Shown piece after piece: positions 25,516 through 35,254 of a DNA stretch of 64,000 bases. The stretch lies in the NCBI RefSeq assembly GCF_021432385.1, contig NZ_JAEACT010000004.1, forward strand, positions 744,001 through 808,000, written 5' to 3'. The DNA is from Clostridium hydrogenum. Its GTDB lineage: Bacteria > Bacillota > Clostridia > Clostridiales > Clostridiaceae. Position 1 is the stretch's first letter, and each line of letters starts with the position of its first letter. Under the pieces are notes generated by a model. It had not been told where the DNA came from, ran no database searches, and saw only the letters and a list, made by a program, of their open reading frames with translations. Made by a program: the position numbers and the translations under genes.

Positions 25516-27265
25516 CATTTATTAATTTTCTAAGACCCTCTCCTTTAAGTTCACCACCACTCCATGGAACAACTGCAAAATTCCCATGAGATATTTCATT
25601 TACTTTATTTATCCACTCAATCTCACTTTTAGATTTTACCTTCAAAAAATCACTTTTTGTATTTGTAATAAATAAACTTGAATTAATTACCCACCATTTA
25701 TTATTAATACCAGCTCTTTTTAAATCATCTTGAAGTCTCATAGCCTCATATACAGGCGTTGCTTCTGGAAGAGTTACTATTACTACTTCTGTTTCCTTTT
25801 CATTTTTTAATCTAGGAAGAAGCTTCAAAACTGATTCTGGAATATCTCCTTCAGATCTTTGAATTTCTTTATTATAACTTTGCGTTGAATCTAGTAACAA
25901 TAAAGTGTGTCCAGTTGGTGCTGTGTCTATAACTACCACTTCATTTTCTGCCCTATCTACTATATCTGCAAAAGCTCTAAATACTGCAATTTCCTGAGTA
26001 CAAGGTGAACGTAAATCTTCATCTATATAAGCAAGATCTTCTTCACTCATAGTTTCTTCTGCTTTTTTTAGAACTTCCTCTTTATACTTTTCAAGTTCCT
26101 CTTTTTCGTCTATTTTACTTAAAGTTATGTTATTTCCTTCACTTATAACAAATTTTAAGTGAGCAGCTGGATCTGTGGTTGCTAAATGAACCCTAACACC
26201 TTTTTCCGAAAGACCTAGTGCGATGGTTGCTGCCAAAGTAGTTTTCCCAACCCCGCCCTTTCCCATAGTAAAAATTACTTTCTTTTTATTTAAATAAAGT
26301 TCATCAATAAGACTTTTAATACCCTTCAAATCTTCTGTAGAAAGCTTATTATCATTATCTTCTTTAATATCTTCCTTTAACATCATCCTTACATTATTAA
26401 TTCCTGTAACATTATACGATCTCAAGGGAATTTTATAAATTTTAATATTCTTTAAATTCTCAGGAATATTTTTAATAGCTGACTGCTGTCTACCATATAA
26501 GGCACTTGATATTTCATCATTTTCAAAGCTTTTTTGGAGGATTCCATTAATAACCAAAAACTGATTATTAATTCCTATAGCTTTTAATTCAAGATATGCT
26601 CTTTCTGCCTCTTTAAGTGGTGAATATTCTGGTCTCGAAACCAATATTAATGTAGTAGTTTTTAAATCTGCTAAGGCTTTAACAGCCTCCTTGTATATTT
26701 CTTTTTTATCCTCAAGCCCTGCCAATTGTCCTAGACATGATGCTCCATGAGTACTTTCACTTATAAAATTACTCCAAGCTGAAGGAAGCTGCAACATCCT
26801 TAGGGTATGACCAGTTGGTGCTGTATCAAATATTATGTTATCGTATTTTTTTCTTATATTTTCATCAGTTATGAAGCTTGAAAATTCATTAAATGCTGCT
26901 ATTTCAACAGTACAGGAACCTGAAAGCTGCTCTTCCATATTAACTATGACGGATTCTGGAAGTTTTCCCCTATAAGGTGCTAAAACAGCTTCTCTATATT
27001 CCTTAGCGGCTTCTTCAGGATTAAGATTTACTACTGTAAGATTAGGCACTTCTTTTATAGCTGTTCCTTTATTATTAAGTTCAACCTTAAACACATCCTG
27101 TAAATTAGACGCAGGATCTGTACTTATTAAGAGCACATTTTTTCCACTATCAGCTAAAGTAATTGCTGTTGCACAAGCTGTTGAAGTTTTCCCAACGCCA
27201 CCTTTTCCGGTGAAAAATATATATTTCGTCATTTGTATATCTTCTGGATCAAATAATTTATACAT
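25511..27265 (-). CDS. arsA: Arsenite efflux ATPase ArsA
   Basis: The 584-residue protein has two homologous ATPase halves with P-loops GKGGVGKTS (about 20) and GKGGVGKTT (about 336), each followed by a DTAPTGHTLR/L signature. The metal-site Cys residues occur in the two halves (SGSCTVEIAAF and SPCTQEIAVF), as in classic ArsA. It energises arsenite export and receives As(III) from ArsD. The ATG overlaps the arsD stop (TAATG) behind AAAGGAG. It normally pairs with ArsB; here the exporter is Acr3, a combination known in other bacteria. Confidence 0.95.
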   Translation of the reverse strand: MYKLFDPEDIQMTKYIFFTGKGGVGKTSTACATAITLADSGKNVLLISTDPASNLQDVFKVELNNKGTAIKEVPNLTVVNLNPEEAAKEYREAVLAPYRGKLPESVIVNMEEQLSGSCTVEIAAFNEFSSFITDENIRKKYDNIIFDTAPTGHTLRMLQLPSAWSNFISESTHGASCLGQLAGLEDKKEIYKEAVKALADLKTTTLILVSRPEYSPLKEAERAYLELKAIGINNQFLVINGILQKSFENDEISSALYGRQQSAIKNIPENLKNIKIYKIPLRSYNVTGINNVRMMLKEDIKEDNDNKLSTEDLKGIKSLIDELYLNKKKVIFTMGKGGVGKTTLAATIALGLSEKGVRVHLATTDPAAHLKFVISEGNNITLSKIDEKEELEKYKEEVLKKAEETMSEEDLAYIDEDLRSPCTQEIAVFRAFADIVDRAENEVVVIDTAPTGHTLLLLDSTQSYNKEIQRSEGDIPESVLKLLPRLKNEKETEVVIVTLPEATPVYEAMRLQDDLKRAGINNKWWVINSSLFITNTKSDFLKVKSKSEIEWINKVNEISHGNFAVVPWSGGELKGEGLRKLING

Positions 27266-27642
27266 TATAAATCTCCTTTATCACTACAACCACATTGACC
27301 CTTAGATTTTTTTATATTTATATGTGCTATATCATTTTTAGCTAATCCTGACCAACTTGCAAATTCATCATTTGTTGGATATGCTTTAAGCTTCACTACT
27401 TCGCCATCAACAAGCGTTATTGGAAGCACCTCCGCACCATCCTTCATCAAAAGTTCATTGACCTTCTTATTATCTATAAAAGCTTGAGGCTCACTTGACA
27501 GATTGTGCCTCGTAATATTAACTCCCTTTTTAGCCATATTGTTAATAGCTGTTGCTACTCTTAAAAGTTCTTTATTTATACTAGGTCCACAAACTCCTGT
27601 TGAACAGCACATAGCTGGATCAAAAATCTCTATTTTACTCAT
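27265..27642 (-). CDS. arsD: Arsenic metallochaperone ArsD
   Basis: The 125-residue protein has the ArsD signature DPAMCCSTGVCGPS with the three As(III)-binding cysteines (C12, C13, C18) and a second Cys pair near the C-terminus (QCGC). It hands arsenite to ArsA and can weakly repress ars transcription. It follows the transposase gene set by about 100 bp, which contains two palindromes. Confidence 0.95.
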   Translation of the reverse strand: MSKIEIFDPAMCCSTGVCGPSINKELLRVATAINNMAKKGVNITRHNLSSEPQAFIDNKKVNELLMKDGAEVLPITLVDGEVVKLKAYPTNDEFASWSGLAKNDIAHINIKKSKGQCGCSDKGDL

Positions 27643-27745
27643 TTATATCACCTCAATTGAATATCTCGTGTAGCGTATGCTACACGGATTGATTCTATTT
27701 AATTTATACATTGATTATATATAATCAATGTAGTTTATATTTTGT
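27643..27745. other. Junction between Tn554-type genes and arsD with two palindromes
   Basis: CGTGTAGCGTATGCTACACG (27667-27686) forms 8-bp arms around GTAT. A perfect 26-bp palindrome spans 27707-27732 (half TACATTGATTATA). These could be a transposon end, an ArsR or ArsD operator, or a terminator. No T run follows, so terminator use is unlikely. Confidence 0.5.
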
Positions 27746-28120
27746 TTATATCTTTTCATATAATTTTCCTCTGAGAACTTCTAATTCTCCTTTAAGTTTT
27801 CTGTTTTCTTCTTGAATTTCCTTAATCTTTTTATCTTTTGCAAGTATAATAATATCTTTCGACTTATCAGTTTTATTATATTTAAGTTTTTGTTTTATAA
27901 CTTTTTCAGTTTGTTTGTATCTAAGTTCTTCAATTCTTTTCTTAATTTCTTCATTTTTATATAAAAAATTTTTAGATACTCCACTTAAATTAGATACACT
28001 ATTAAAATTAATTTTATGTTCGCCAAGAGATAGTTCTCTAATGGCTTTATCTACTTTTTCTAATGTCATTTTAGTTTTATTTTGAGCATATTCTTTCAAT
28101 CCTTTAGTATTTCCAGCCAT
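27746..28120 (-). CDS. tnpC: Tn554-type transposition accessory protein TnpC (DUF6262)
   Basis: This 124-residue basic, coiled-coil protein has a likely DNA-binding N-terminal half (VSNLSGVSKNFLYKNEEIKKR) and a C-terminal helix ending in ENRKLKGELEVLRGKL. This fits TnpC of Tn554-family elements, which aids and orients transposition. The start was placed at 28120 after GGGAGGAAGCATAAG, one base beyond the tnpB stop. It is the third gene of the tnpA-tnpB-tnpC set. Confidence 0.75.
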   Translation of the reverse strand: MAGNTKGLKEYAQNKTKMTLEKVDKAIRELSLGEHKINFNSVSNLSGVSKNFLYKNEEIKKRIEELRYKQTEKVIKQKLKYNKTDKSKDIIILAKDKKIKEIQEENRKLKGELEVLRGKLYEKI

Positions 28121-28121
28121 C

Positions 28122-30098
28122 TTATGCTTCCTCCCTTGACTTACCATTTTTATGAATAATTTTCTGCTCTTTAACTCTTATCAATGTATCTTCTAATAAT
28201 TTTAAATACGTCTTATTCTTTTCTGCCCATAGTTCTCTACCACATCTATTACTTACTTCTATTTGAGATTTTACTTTTTCAATTTCTTCCTCATATTCAG
28301 GAATATTTTCAACTGTAGTGCAGAAACTAGCACAAGTTAAACAATGATTCATTTGTTGTTTACAAGGTAATTTAGAAGGTTTAAAACATACTCCAAAAGG
28401 TACTCTAACTGCATCTAAATTCTTTTTAACATACTCATATCTTATTAAATTTTCACCTGCGTCAGAATTTAAATCTATTTTTTCAAGCTCATTAGTTTTA
28501 GTATCAACTTTAAATAGTTCTAAATCCTCCGTATTCTTCCACTTTTCATAAAGAACATTTTCTGTTACTGTTGCATAATGAACCGTCATTTGAAGACTCT
28601 GATGCCCTAATATTTGTTGTATAATGCTAATGCCCATACCTTGTTCTACATATTCTTTAGCCCTTGTATGCCTTAATGAATGAAGTCTAAAATGATATAA
28701 CTCACCATTGACATCTAATATATTTTTCTGCTTAATTAACCTTTGAATTGTAAGCAGTAAAGATTGCTTACTTAATGGGATTCCTTTTAATTTTCCTTCA
28801 TAAGTATTGAATAAATATTTCTTAGGATTATTTTCATCTGTACTTAATTCCTTAGCTTTATCATTGGCTTTTTGAACCATTTCAGCAACCTTATCTCTTA
28901 TAGGTATTTTAAGTTGTGCTATGCCTGTTTTAGTTATTTCACCACAAAGGTAGTAGTTATAAGTTTGCTCTTTGTTATTCCAAATCTGTTCTAAACAATT
29001 ATTAAATCTTAGATTTAATATATCAGTACCACGCCATCCTGTTTCCCTAAGCAAGATATAAATAGGTATAAACTGTGGTCTATCTAAATGCATAATATTA
29101 TTATCTATTTGCTTTAATATAGGTTCTGGGATAAATTTAGTTCTATTTAAAGAATCTGCAAATTTCTCTATCTTTGGCATATCATCTTTAAATACGAGGT
29201 AATTTATTTCTTTTTGTGGAGCTGTTTCAAATTGAGCCAGTTGAATATATTCTAAAAAAATTCTTATTTGAGATAAATATCGATGTTTTTCGTGTGTTGA
29301 GGCGTTTGCTTTATCTTGATATAAAAAACTTACATATTTTTCAATATCTGTTCTTGTAAGACTTTCTATAAATCCATCTTTATATCCCAATGAATAATAA
29401 AATTTAAAAAAATATCTTAAATAAACTAAAATATTAAAACAATGGTCAAACGACTTCTTCCATATTATATGTCTAAAATACCGTTTTACTGTTTCTTTAT
29501 AATACTCTGGAATTTCATTAAAGTTCAATGATGAACTCTTTCTATTTTGAGTAGCTCTTATCTTTAAACCTTTAATATTTTTTGAATACCATATATCTTT
29601 TTCAGTTTCTTCTCTGTCATCATAGTAATTTTGAATAAAATCTATAACATACAATATGTTATTCATCTCAGTAGCATTAATTTTTCCCTTATCTGATATC
29701 TTAAATCCTACATTCATAAGATAATTTTTAAATTTAAACTTAAAATCATCACCATTTATAATATTAAAAGTTATACATCTTAAATAATAACTATTAAGAA
29801 AATCACTAAAATGTTTTAATGTTGAAGCTAAACATACTATATAGGAATTTTTCAGTAAATTTTCTTTAAAACTATATATAATATAAAATTTCAATTCATT
29901 CTTTAGAGCTTCATTATTTATATTAGAAAAATTAATATTTTTATAACTTCTTATAACTTTTCCAACGAAAAAGTCCTTAGTTAAATCCCATTTATCATTT
30001 TTCAACCAATATCCATTATCTTGACTAAGATACTCAATGATTTCTTCATATTTACTTTGTTGATTACTTTTAATATCTTGTATCTTCACACTATTCAT
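28122..30098 (-). CDS. tnpB: Tn554-type tyrosine recombinase TnpB
   Basis: The 658-residue protein has an N-terminal SAM-like domain and a C-terminal tyrosine-recombinase core with Arg in ETGWRGTDILNLRF, HSLRHTRAKEYVEQG, a GHQSLQMTVHYA motif and the Tyr nucleophile region. A Cys-rich tail (CFKPSKLPC, HCLTCASFC) may bind zinc, as in TnpB. It begins within the tnpA 3' end (8-bp overlap), behind GAAGGAGATG. Confidence 0.85.
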   Translation of the reverse strand: MNSVKIQDIKSNQQSKYEEIIEYLSQDNGYWLKNDKWDLTKDFFVGKVIRSYKNINFSNINNEALKNELKFYIIYSFKENLLKNSYIVCLASTLKHFSDFLNSYYLRCITFNIINGDDFKFKFKNYLMNVGFKISDKGKINATEMNNILYVIDFIQNYYDDREETEKDIWYSKNIKGLKIRATQNRKSSSLNFNEIPEYYKETVKRYFRHIIWKKSFDHCFNILVYLRYFFKFYYSLGYKDGFIESLTRTDIEKYVSFLYQDKANASTHEKHRYLSQIRIFLEYIQLAQFETAPQKEINYLVFKDDMPKIEKFADSLNRTKFIPEPILKQIDNNIMHLDRPQFIPIYILLRETGWRGTDILNLRFNNCLEQIWNNKEQTYNYYLCGEITKTGIAQLKIPIRDKVAEMVQKANDKAKELSTDENNPKKYLFNTYEGKLKGIPLSKQSLLLTIQRLIKQKNILDVNGELYHFRLHSLRHTRAKEYVEQGMGISIIQQILGHQSLQMTVHYATVTENVLYEKWKNTEDLELFKVDTKTNELEKIDLNSDAGENLIRYEYVKKNLDAVRVPFGVCFKPSKLPCKQQMNHCLTCASFCTTVENIPEYEEEIEKVKSQIEVSNRCGRELWAEKNKTYLKLLEDTLIRVKEQKIIHKNGKSREEA

Positions 30099-31218
30099 CT
30101 CCTTCGTTGTAAATATCTAAGTCCAAATTAGGTTGAGTTTTATTAAACTCTTCCGTTATTTCTTTTTCTGAAGGATGAATATATGTGTTTAAAGTAGTAT
30201 AAATATTTTTATGACCAGCTCTTATTCTAAGTAACTCTGGTTGCCAACCTGCCATTCTAAGAATGGTTAATGAACTATGTCTAAACATATGTGGCGTAAC
30301 GTATATACCAGTTTTCTTTTTAAGTGTTCTAAATAAATTATCAACGTCAATATAGTTCATTGGTTTATATTGATTATTACCACTTATCTTTATAAAAATA
30401 TGATTAGTTTCAACTTCCTCAGTATGATATTCAGCTATATATTCCATAAACATATCAGCAAGATTTTGAGATATATCTATTCTTCTTGGACTTGATACCG
30501 TCTTTATCTCAGCATTATTTTCAAGTTCTCCTCTATCTTTAAGGTCGATTATCATATCACTTATATCAAAATCTTCAATCCATAAGGATAAGGCTTCGCC
30601 TATCCTAAATCCAGTCTCATATAAGAGTAATAACAAAAATTTATCTCTAAAATTATTGCAAGTATTTATGAGCATTGTAATTTCTTCTTTGGTTAAAGTT
30701 TTAGGTTTAGATTTTGGTATTTTAAGTTTTAATATATTACTTGTAACTTTTTTCTTATCATAGGCTATTCCATATAAGAATCCTTTAAAGTTTCTACTTG
30801 GAGTAGAAACGAATTTTTTAAGCCTTTCTGAAATATTATTGCTATACTCTTCATGCCTTAAAATATAGTCGTAGAACATTAAAACCGTATCTATTATAAT
30901 ATTTATAGTCCTTGGACTTCTTGCTGAATCTATTTTGTTAGTAGGTATTACTTTTAAACTCTTATAAGGATTCTGCAACCAATTAACAAACAATGATAAA
31001 TCATCTATGGTTATATTTTGAAAATCTAATTTCCTTTGTTCTAAATATTCAAAATATAATTTTAAATGTTGACAATACATTCTTAATGTATTTCTTGCAT
31101 AATTAGTGTTATCTTTAAACCTTATAAATTTTAAAATTGGTTCAATAGGTAACCCCTCATCATCAGCTACAAAGTATCTTTCCTTATCGTCTTCTGTTCT
31201 TACTCTTACTACTTCCAT
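30091..31218 (-). CDS. tnpA: Tn554-type tyrosine recombinase TnpA
   Basis: The 375-residue integrase has an N-terminal core-binding domain (about 25-150) and a catalytic domain with TGFRIGEALSL (Arg), HMFRHSSLTILR (His-x-x-Arg), AGHKNIYTTLNTYIH (His and Tyr). It cuts and joins strands at the element ends together with TnpB. It starts 140 bp after arsC on the same strand, so the transposition genes interrupt the arsenic operon. Confidence 0.88.
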   Translation of the reverse strand: MEVVRVRTEDDKERYFVADDEGLPIEPILKFIRFKDNTNYARNTLRMYCQHLKLYFEYLEQRKLDFQNITIDDLSLFVNWLQNPYKSLKVIPTNKIDSARSPRTINIIIDTVLMFYDYILRHEEYSNNISERLKKFVSTPSRNFKGFLYGIAYDKKKVTSNILKLKIPKSKPKTLTKEEITMLINTCNNFRDKFLLLLLYETGFRIGEALSLWIEDFDISDMIIDLKDRGELENNAEIKTVSSPRRIDISQNLADMFMEYIAEYHTEEVETNHIFIKISGNNQYKPMNYIDVDNLFRTLKKKTGIYVTPHMFRHSSLTILRMAGWQPELLRIRAGHKNIYTTLNTYIHPSEKEITEEFNKTQPNLDLDIYNEGDE

Positions 31219-31357
31219 TTTTCTATATTCACTCCTATGATTTACTTATTTCAATCATAGTTTTTACTATAACAACTTTAATTATTCTAACTATCTATAT
31301 AGTAATTTAAGTCATATTTTTATATAAAAGTAGTACATAAAATACTGTAAATACTAT

Positions 31358-31774
31358 TTAATTTCCTACACTATATTCATTATTTTTTATTCTTTCTGCT
31401 AAATTTTTAACCTTTTCTTCAATTGCTTTTGCAGTTTTTATAAATTCTTCATCACTTTTTCCTGTTGGATCATCAAGTCCCCAATCTTCTGTATGCTTTG
31501 CAGGCAAGAAAGGACATACTACATTACAGCCCATTTTTACTACTATATCAACCTTCGGAATATCCTTCAAAAGCTTTGACTTATGTTCTTTATTCATATC
31601 AACCTTATATAAAGCTTTTATAATTCTAACTGCATCTTGATTTATTGTATCTCTTAATTCTGTTCCAGCAGAGTAAGCTTCAAATACATCACTTGCAAAT
31701 AATTTAGAAAGCGCTTCTGCCATTTGAGATCTACAAGAATTGTGCACACATATAAATGCTACTTTAGGCTTCAT
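31358..31774 (-). CDS. arsC: Thioredoxin-coupled arsenate reductase ArsC
   Basis: The 138-residue protein has the low-molecular-weight phosphatase P-loop CVHNSCRS (C10 to R16), the redox cysteines in MGCNVVCPFLP (about 82 and 87) and the WGLDDPTGKSDEEF loop. It reduces arsenate to arsenite, which Acr3 exports. It directly follows acr3 (2-bp gap). Confidence 0.95.
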   Translation of the reverse strand: MKPKVAFICVHNSCRSQMAEALSKLFASDVFEAYSAGTELRDTINQDAVRIIKALYKVDMNKEHKSKLLKDIPKVDIVVKMGCNVVCPFLPAKHTEDWGLDDPTGKSDEEFIKTAKAIEEKVKNLAERIKNNEYSVGN

Positions 31775-31776
31775 AG

Positions 31777-32838
31777 TTATTTTCCTCCGTTATTAAAGTA
31801 TTTTTTTCTAAAGTATAACGCCACATTTACAAGACCTATCATAACGGGCACTTCAACTAGTGGCCCTATAACTGCCGTAAATGCTTCCTTTGATTCTATT
31901 CCAAATACTGCAACTGCAACTGCTATTGCAAGTTCGAAATTATTACTTGCGGCAGTAAATGAAAGTGTAGTTGTTTTTCTATAATCTATACCAGATTTAT
32001 AACTTATAAAGAATGACACTGAAAACATTATTATAAAATACACTAAAAGCGGAATTGCAATTCTTATAACGTCCATTGGAAGTTCAACTATATATTTGCC
32101 CTTGTAAGTAAACATAATAACTATAGTAAAAAGTAATGCCACTAACGCAAGCGGGCTTATCTTTGGCACAAACTTTTTTTCATACCACTCTTTCCCCATT
32201 TTAGGTTCTAATAATAATCTTGTAAGGAATCCTGCCGCAAAAGGAATACCAAGATAAATTGCCACAGAACCAGCTACCTTAGTCATAGAAATATTAACCT
32301 TATAACCAGTAAGTCCAAACACTGTTGGCAAAACAGTTATAAATATATAACAATATATTGAATAAAAAACAACTTGAAAAATTGAGTTAAAAGCTACAAG
32401 GGCAGCCGCATATTCTGTATCACCATCCGCCAAACTATTCCAAACAATAACCATGGCAATACATCTTGCAAGCCCAATTAGTATAAGTCCTGTCATAAAT
32501 GCTGGATATGACCTTAAGAAAACAATTGCTATTATAAACATTAAAATTGGTCCTATAATCCAATTTTGCAAAAGCGATAAACCAAGAACTCTAGGATTTT
32601 TAAAAACCTTACCAAGCTCCTTATAGTTAACTTTAGCAAGCGGTGGATAGAGCATAACTATAAGTCCTACAGCCATAGGTATAGATGTTGTTCCAATAGA
32701 TAAACTTGATAATACATTTGAAAGACTTGGTGCAATCCATCCTAATAAAATCCCTAATGCCATTGCTGTAAAAATCCACACCGTTAAATATCTATCAAGC
32801 CATGATAATTTTGATGATTTATTATTCACACTAATCAA
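31777..32838 (-). CDS. acr3: Arsenite exporter Acr3
   Basis: The 353-residue protein has ten membrane helices of the BART superfamily, with the Acr3 motif GLARCIAMVIVWN holding the essential cysteine in the fourth to fifth helix and FTAASNNFELAIAVAVA in the ninth. It extrudes arsenite by proton exchange. It lies 3 bp after arsR and just before arsC. Confidence 0.95.
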   Translation of the reverse strand: MISVNNKSSKLSWLDRYLTVWIFTAMALGILLGWIAPSLSNVLSSLSIGTTSIPMAVGLIVMLYPPLAKVNYKELGKVFKNPRVLGLSLLQNWIIGPILMFIIAIVFLRSYPAFMTGLILIGLARCIAMVIVWNSLADGDTEYAAALVAFNSIFQVVFYSIYCYIFITVLPTVFGLTGYKVNISMTKVAGSVAIYLGIPFAAGFLTRLLLEPKMGKEWYEKKFVPKISPLALVALLFTIVIMFTYKGKYIVELPMDVIRIAIPLLVYFIIMFSVSFFISYKSGIDYRKTTTLSFTAASNNFELAIAVAVAVFGIESKEAFTAVIGPLVEVPVMIGLVNVALYFRKKYFNNGGK

Positions 32839-32841
32839 CTC

Positions 32842-33228
32842 CTATTTTGTACAACAGTTATTATCAAAACATACTTTGCCTTCTTTTAAATCATCACAGG
32901 TTAAACCACTTTCTCTATATTTTTTTAATCTTTGTAAATCTTTTTTACACCGTTCCAGTTTAACTGCATGAGACTTTAAAATTTCATCTATGAATGGGAA
33001 TTCCTTTATTGTTTCCTTATTTATTTTATAGTACACATATTTATTTACTTTATAATAATCAACAATTTTTGCAGTTGTAAGTTTTGTTAAATGACGTGAA
33101 GCATTAGATTGACTTATATCTAATACAGTTTCTATTTCACAAACGCACATTTCGCCATTTCCAAGTAAATTTATTATTCTCATACGTGTTTCATCAGATA
33201 GTGCTTTCATCACTTGTAGTAAATCCAT
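32842..33228 (-). CDS. arsR: Arsenic-responsive repressor ArsR
   Basis: The 128-residue winged-helix protein has the arsenite-sensing CVCE motif in the recognition region (MCVCEIETVLDISQSNASRHL) and a Cys-rich tail (TCDD, VCFDNNCCTK) that may add ligand sites. It dissociates from DNA on binding As(III). It is the first gene of the operon, with a strong GAGGAGG site. Confidence 0.93.
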   Translation of the reverse strand: MDLLQVMKALSDETRMRIINLLGNGEMCVCEIETVLDISQSNASRHLTKLTTAKIVDYYKVNKYVYYKINKETIKEFPFIDEILKSHAVKLERCKKDLQRLKKYRESGLTCDDLKEGKVCFDNNCCTK

Positions 33229-33259
33229 TCTTCTTTACCTCCTCATATGAACATATTCA

Positions 33260-33283
33260 ATTATAATCATATGACTTTTTAAT
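33260..33283 (-). promoter_or_regulatory. Candidate promoter of the ars operon
   Basis: TATAAT on the minus strand at 33265-33260 is about 30 bp upstream of the arsR start. The -35 box 17 bp farther (ATTTCA) is weak. CATATG occurs twice around it (33243 and 33268 regions), a possible ArsR site. Confidence 0.4.
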
Positions 33284-33429
33284 GAAATTTGCAACACTTT
33301 TTTTGATTACTTATTAGCTACATTTACTTTATATATTGAATATTAATTCATTTAGTTGTATAATTATCCATTATAATAATCTTTCCATTACTTATCATCT
33401 AATATAATTTTTGAAAGGTGTTGTTGTTC

Positions 33430-34656
33430 ATGTCCTTATCTAAAGAAACAAATTCTGTACCCAAGCTTCTAGCTGAAGCAAAAGATTCAATATTATTTAC
33501 AACAAATCGTCCCGATATAATAATGGAACGTGGAAAAGGTATGTATTTATGGGATACATCTAATAAATGCTATCTTGATTTTATGGGTGGATGGGCGGTA
33601 ACTTCCCTTGGTCATTGTCCCAATGTGATAAAAACCGCTCTAACTGATCAAGCTAATACACTTATCAATGCTAGTCCTGCATATTACAATAAGCCAATGC
33701 TTGAGTTTGCAAAACTACTTACAAGTATTTCTTGTTTTGATAGAGTATTTTTTATTAATAGTGGTTCTGAAGCAAATGAAGGAGCAATCAAGCTCGCTAG
33801 AAAATATGGTGAAAAATATTTAAATGGGGCATATGAAATAATTACTACAATAAATAGTTTTCATGGGAGAACTCTTGCCACAATGTCTGCTACTGGTAAA
33901 AAAATATGGGATAAGTTATACGAACCAAAAGTTCCTGGCTTTAAACATGTTCCTTTAAATGATATAGATGCATTAAAACAAGCCATAACTCCAAAAACCT
34001 GCGCGATAATGCTAGAACCTATTCAAGGTGAAGGCGGTGTAAATGAAGCAAGCACTGATTATTTTAAAACTATAAAGCACTTATGTGATGAAAATAACCT
34101 CCTATTAATTGTTGACGAAGTACAAACGGGGCTTGGAAGAACTGGAAAGCTGTTCGCGTATGAACACTATGGCGTGGAACCAGATATCATGACATTGGCA
34201 AAAGGCATAGGTGGCGGATATCCCCTATCTGCATTATTAGCCAAAGAAAAACTAAATATATTTGGACCAGGTGATCAAGGTGGAACTTACTCAGCTCAAC
34301 CACTTGGAATGGCTGTTGGATTAGCTGTCGTAAAAGAAATTATAAACAAAAACTTATCAGAAAATGCTAAGCTTCAAGGTAAATATTTAACTTCTAAATT
34401 ACAAGAAATAAGCTCTAAGTATAAACTTAAAAATATTAGAGGTAAGGGTCTTCTTATAGCCTTTGACTTACCAACCGAAAACGGAAGTGAAATTGTAAGT
34501 GAATGTTTAAAAGAAGGTTTGTTAATAAATTCCCCAAGACCATCAATAATTAGGCTAATGCCACCTTTGATAGTAACTGAAAAAGATACCGATAAAATGA
34601 TATTAATTCTTTGCAAAGTTTTAGATGAAAAACTTAATTGTAATTTAGCAGGATAA
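33430..34656 (+). CDS. Class III aminotransferase, acetylornithine/succinylornithine type
   Basis: The 408-residue PLP enzyme of fold type I has the class III signature IVDEVQTGLGRTG with the PLP Asp and the LTLAKGIGGGYPLSA motif with the cofactor Lys near residue 250. A glycine-rich phosphate loop, FINSGSEANEGA, lies upstream. It fits ArgD-like N-acetylornithine aminotransferases but has no arginine genes nearby, so a related role (ornithine, GABA) is possible. The ATG at 33430 is preferred over a GTG at 33418 that overlaps its own AAAGG site. Confidence 0.8.
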   Translation: MSLSKETNSVPKLLAEAKDSILFTTNRPDIIMERGKGMYLWDTSNKCYLDFMGGWAVTSLGHCPNVIKTALTDQANTLINASPAYYNKPMLEFAKLLTSISCFDRVFFINSGSEANEGAIKLARKYGEKYLNGAYEIITTINSFHGRTLATMSATGKKIWDKLYEPKVPGFKHVPLNDIDALKQAITPKTCAIMLEPIQGEGGVNEASTDYFKTIKHLCDENNLLLIVDEVQTGLGRTGKLFAYEHYGVEPDIMTLAKGIGGGYPLSALLAKEKLNIFGPGDQGGTYSAQPLGMAVGLAVVKEIINKNLSENAKLQGKYLTSKLQEISSKYKLKNIRGKGLLIAFDLPTENGSEIVSECLKEGLLINSPRPSIIRLMPPLIVTEKDTDKMILILCKVLDEKLNCNLAG

Positions 34657-34688
34657 TTATCAATTTCATCCTTTCAGGTTGTTTATCC

Positions 34689-35192
34689 TTAATTCCAAGA
34701 TTGTCGTATTCTCCTGTATTCTATAAAAGTTAATATTATCATTACAATATCAAAAATAGTTAGCATTACAAGCCCAATTGAAGGACTAAGTGTATATCTA
34801 TAAATTTGATATATAATAAACAAAATTAAGGATACTATAGTGAGCGGATAGGCCCAAACTTTTCTTTTCCACAAAAGTATTATAAGAATTAATTTGACCA
34901 TCCCATGAGAAATCAAATAAAAAACGCCAAAATTTTGCGTGCTTATTGTAAACTTTGAGCTTAACGCTATCATAAAGTTTGCAACAGCATCTCTTGGATC
35001 TTCTGATAATTCATGCTGTGTTAACCATGCAATTAACTTGCTTAATCTACTTGGATTTAAAAATATTAATAAAATTCCACCTATAATCTCAAAAACACCA
35101 TCAATAGCCTTTATCAATATTCCAATTTCAAAACTTTTATGAAATATATTATTATTTGCACTAAACTTCTTTGAATCTCGCATAATATTCAC
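34689..35192 (-). CDS. DUF2127-type membrane protein
   Basis: The 167-residue protein has four membrane helices and the pattern FEIGILIKAIDGVFEIIGG near the N-terminus and HGMVKLILIILLWKRKVWAYP in the middle, typical of DUF2127. Function unknown. It is 62 bp after the GNAT gene. Confidence 0.75.
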   Translation of the reverse strand: MNIMRDSKKFSANNNIFHKSFEIGILIKAIDGVFEIIGGILLIFLNPSRLSKLIAWLTQHELSEDPRDAVANFMIALSSKFTISTQNFGVFYLISHGMVKLILIILLWKRKVWAYPLTIVSLILFIIYQIYRYTLSPSIGLVMLTIFDIVMIILTFIEYRRIRQSWN

Positions 35193-35254
35193 CTACTCTC
35201 GCTTCACTTAAACTAAATAAGAAATTAACTAATTGTAGTATTTGCTTTTATGAA

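Noticed and set aside
33418..33430. GTG at 33418 as start of the aminotransferase
   Set aside because: It overlaps its own AAAGG site; the ATG at 33430 has suitable spacing.
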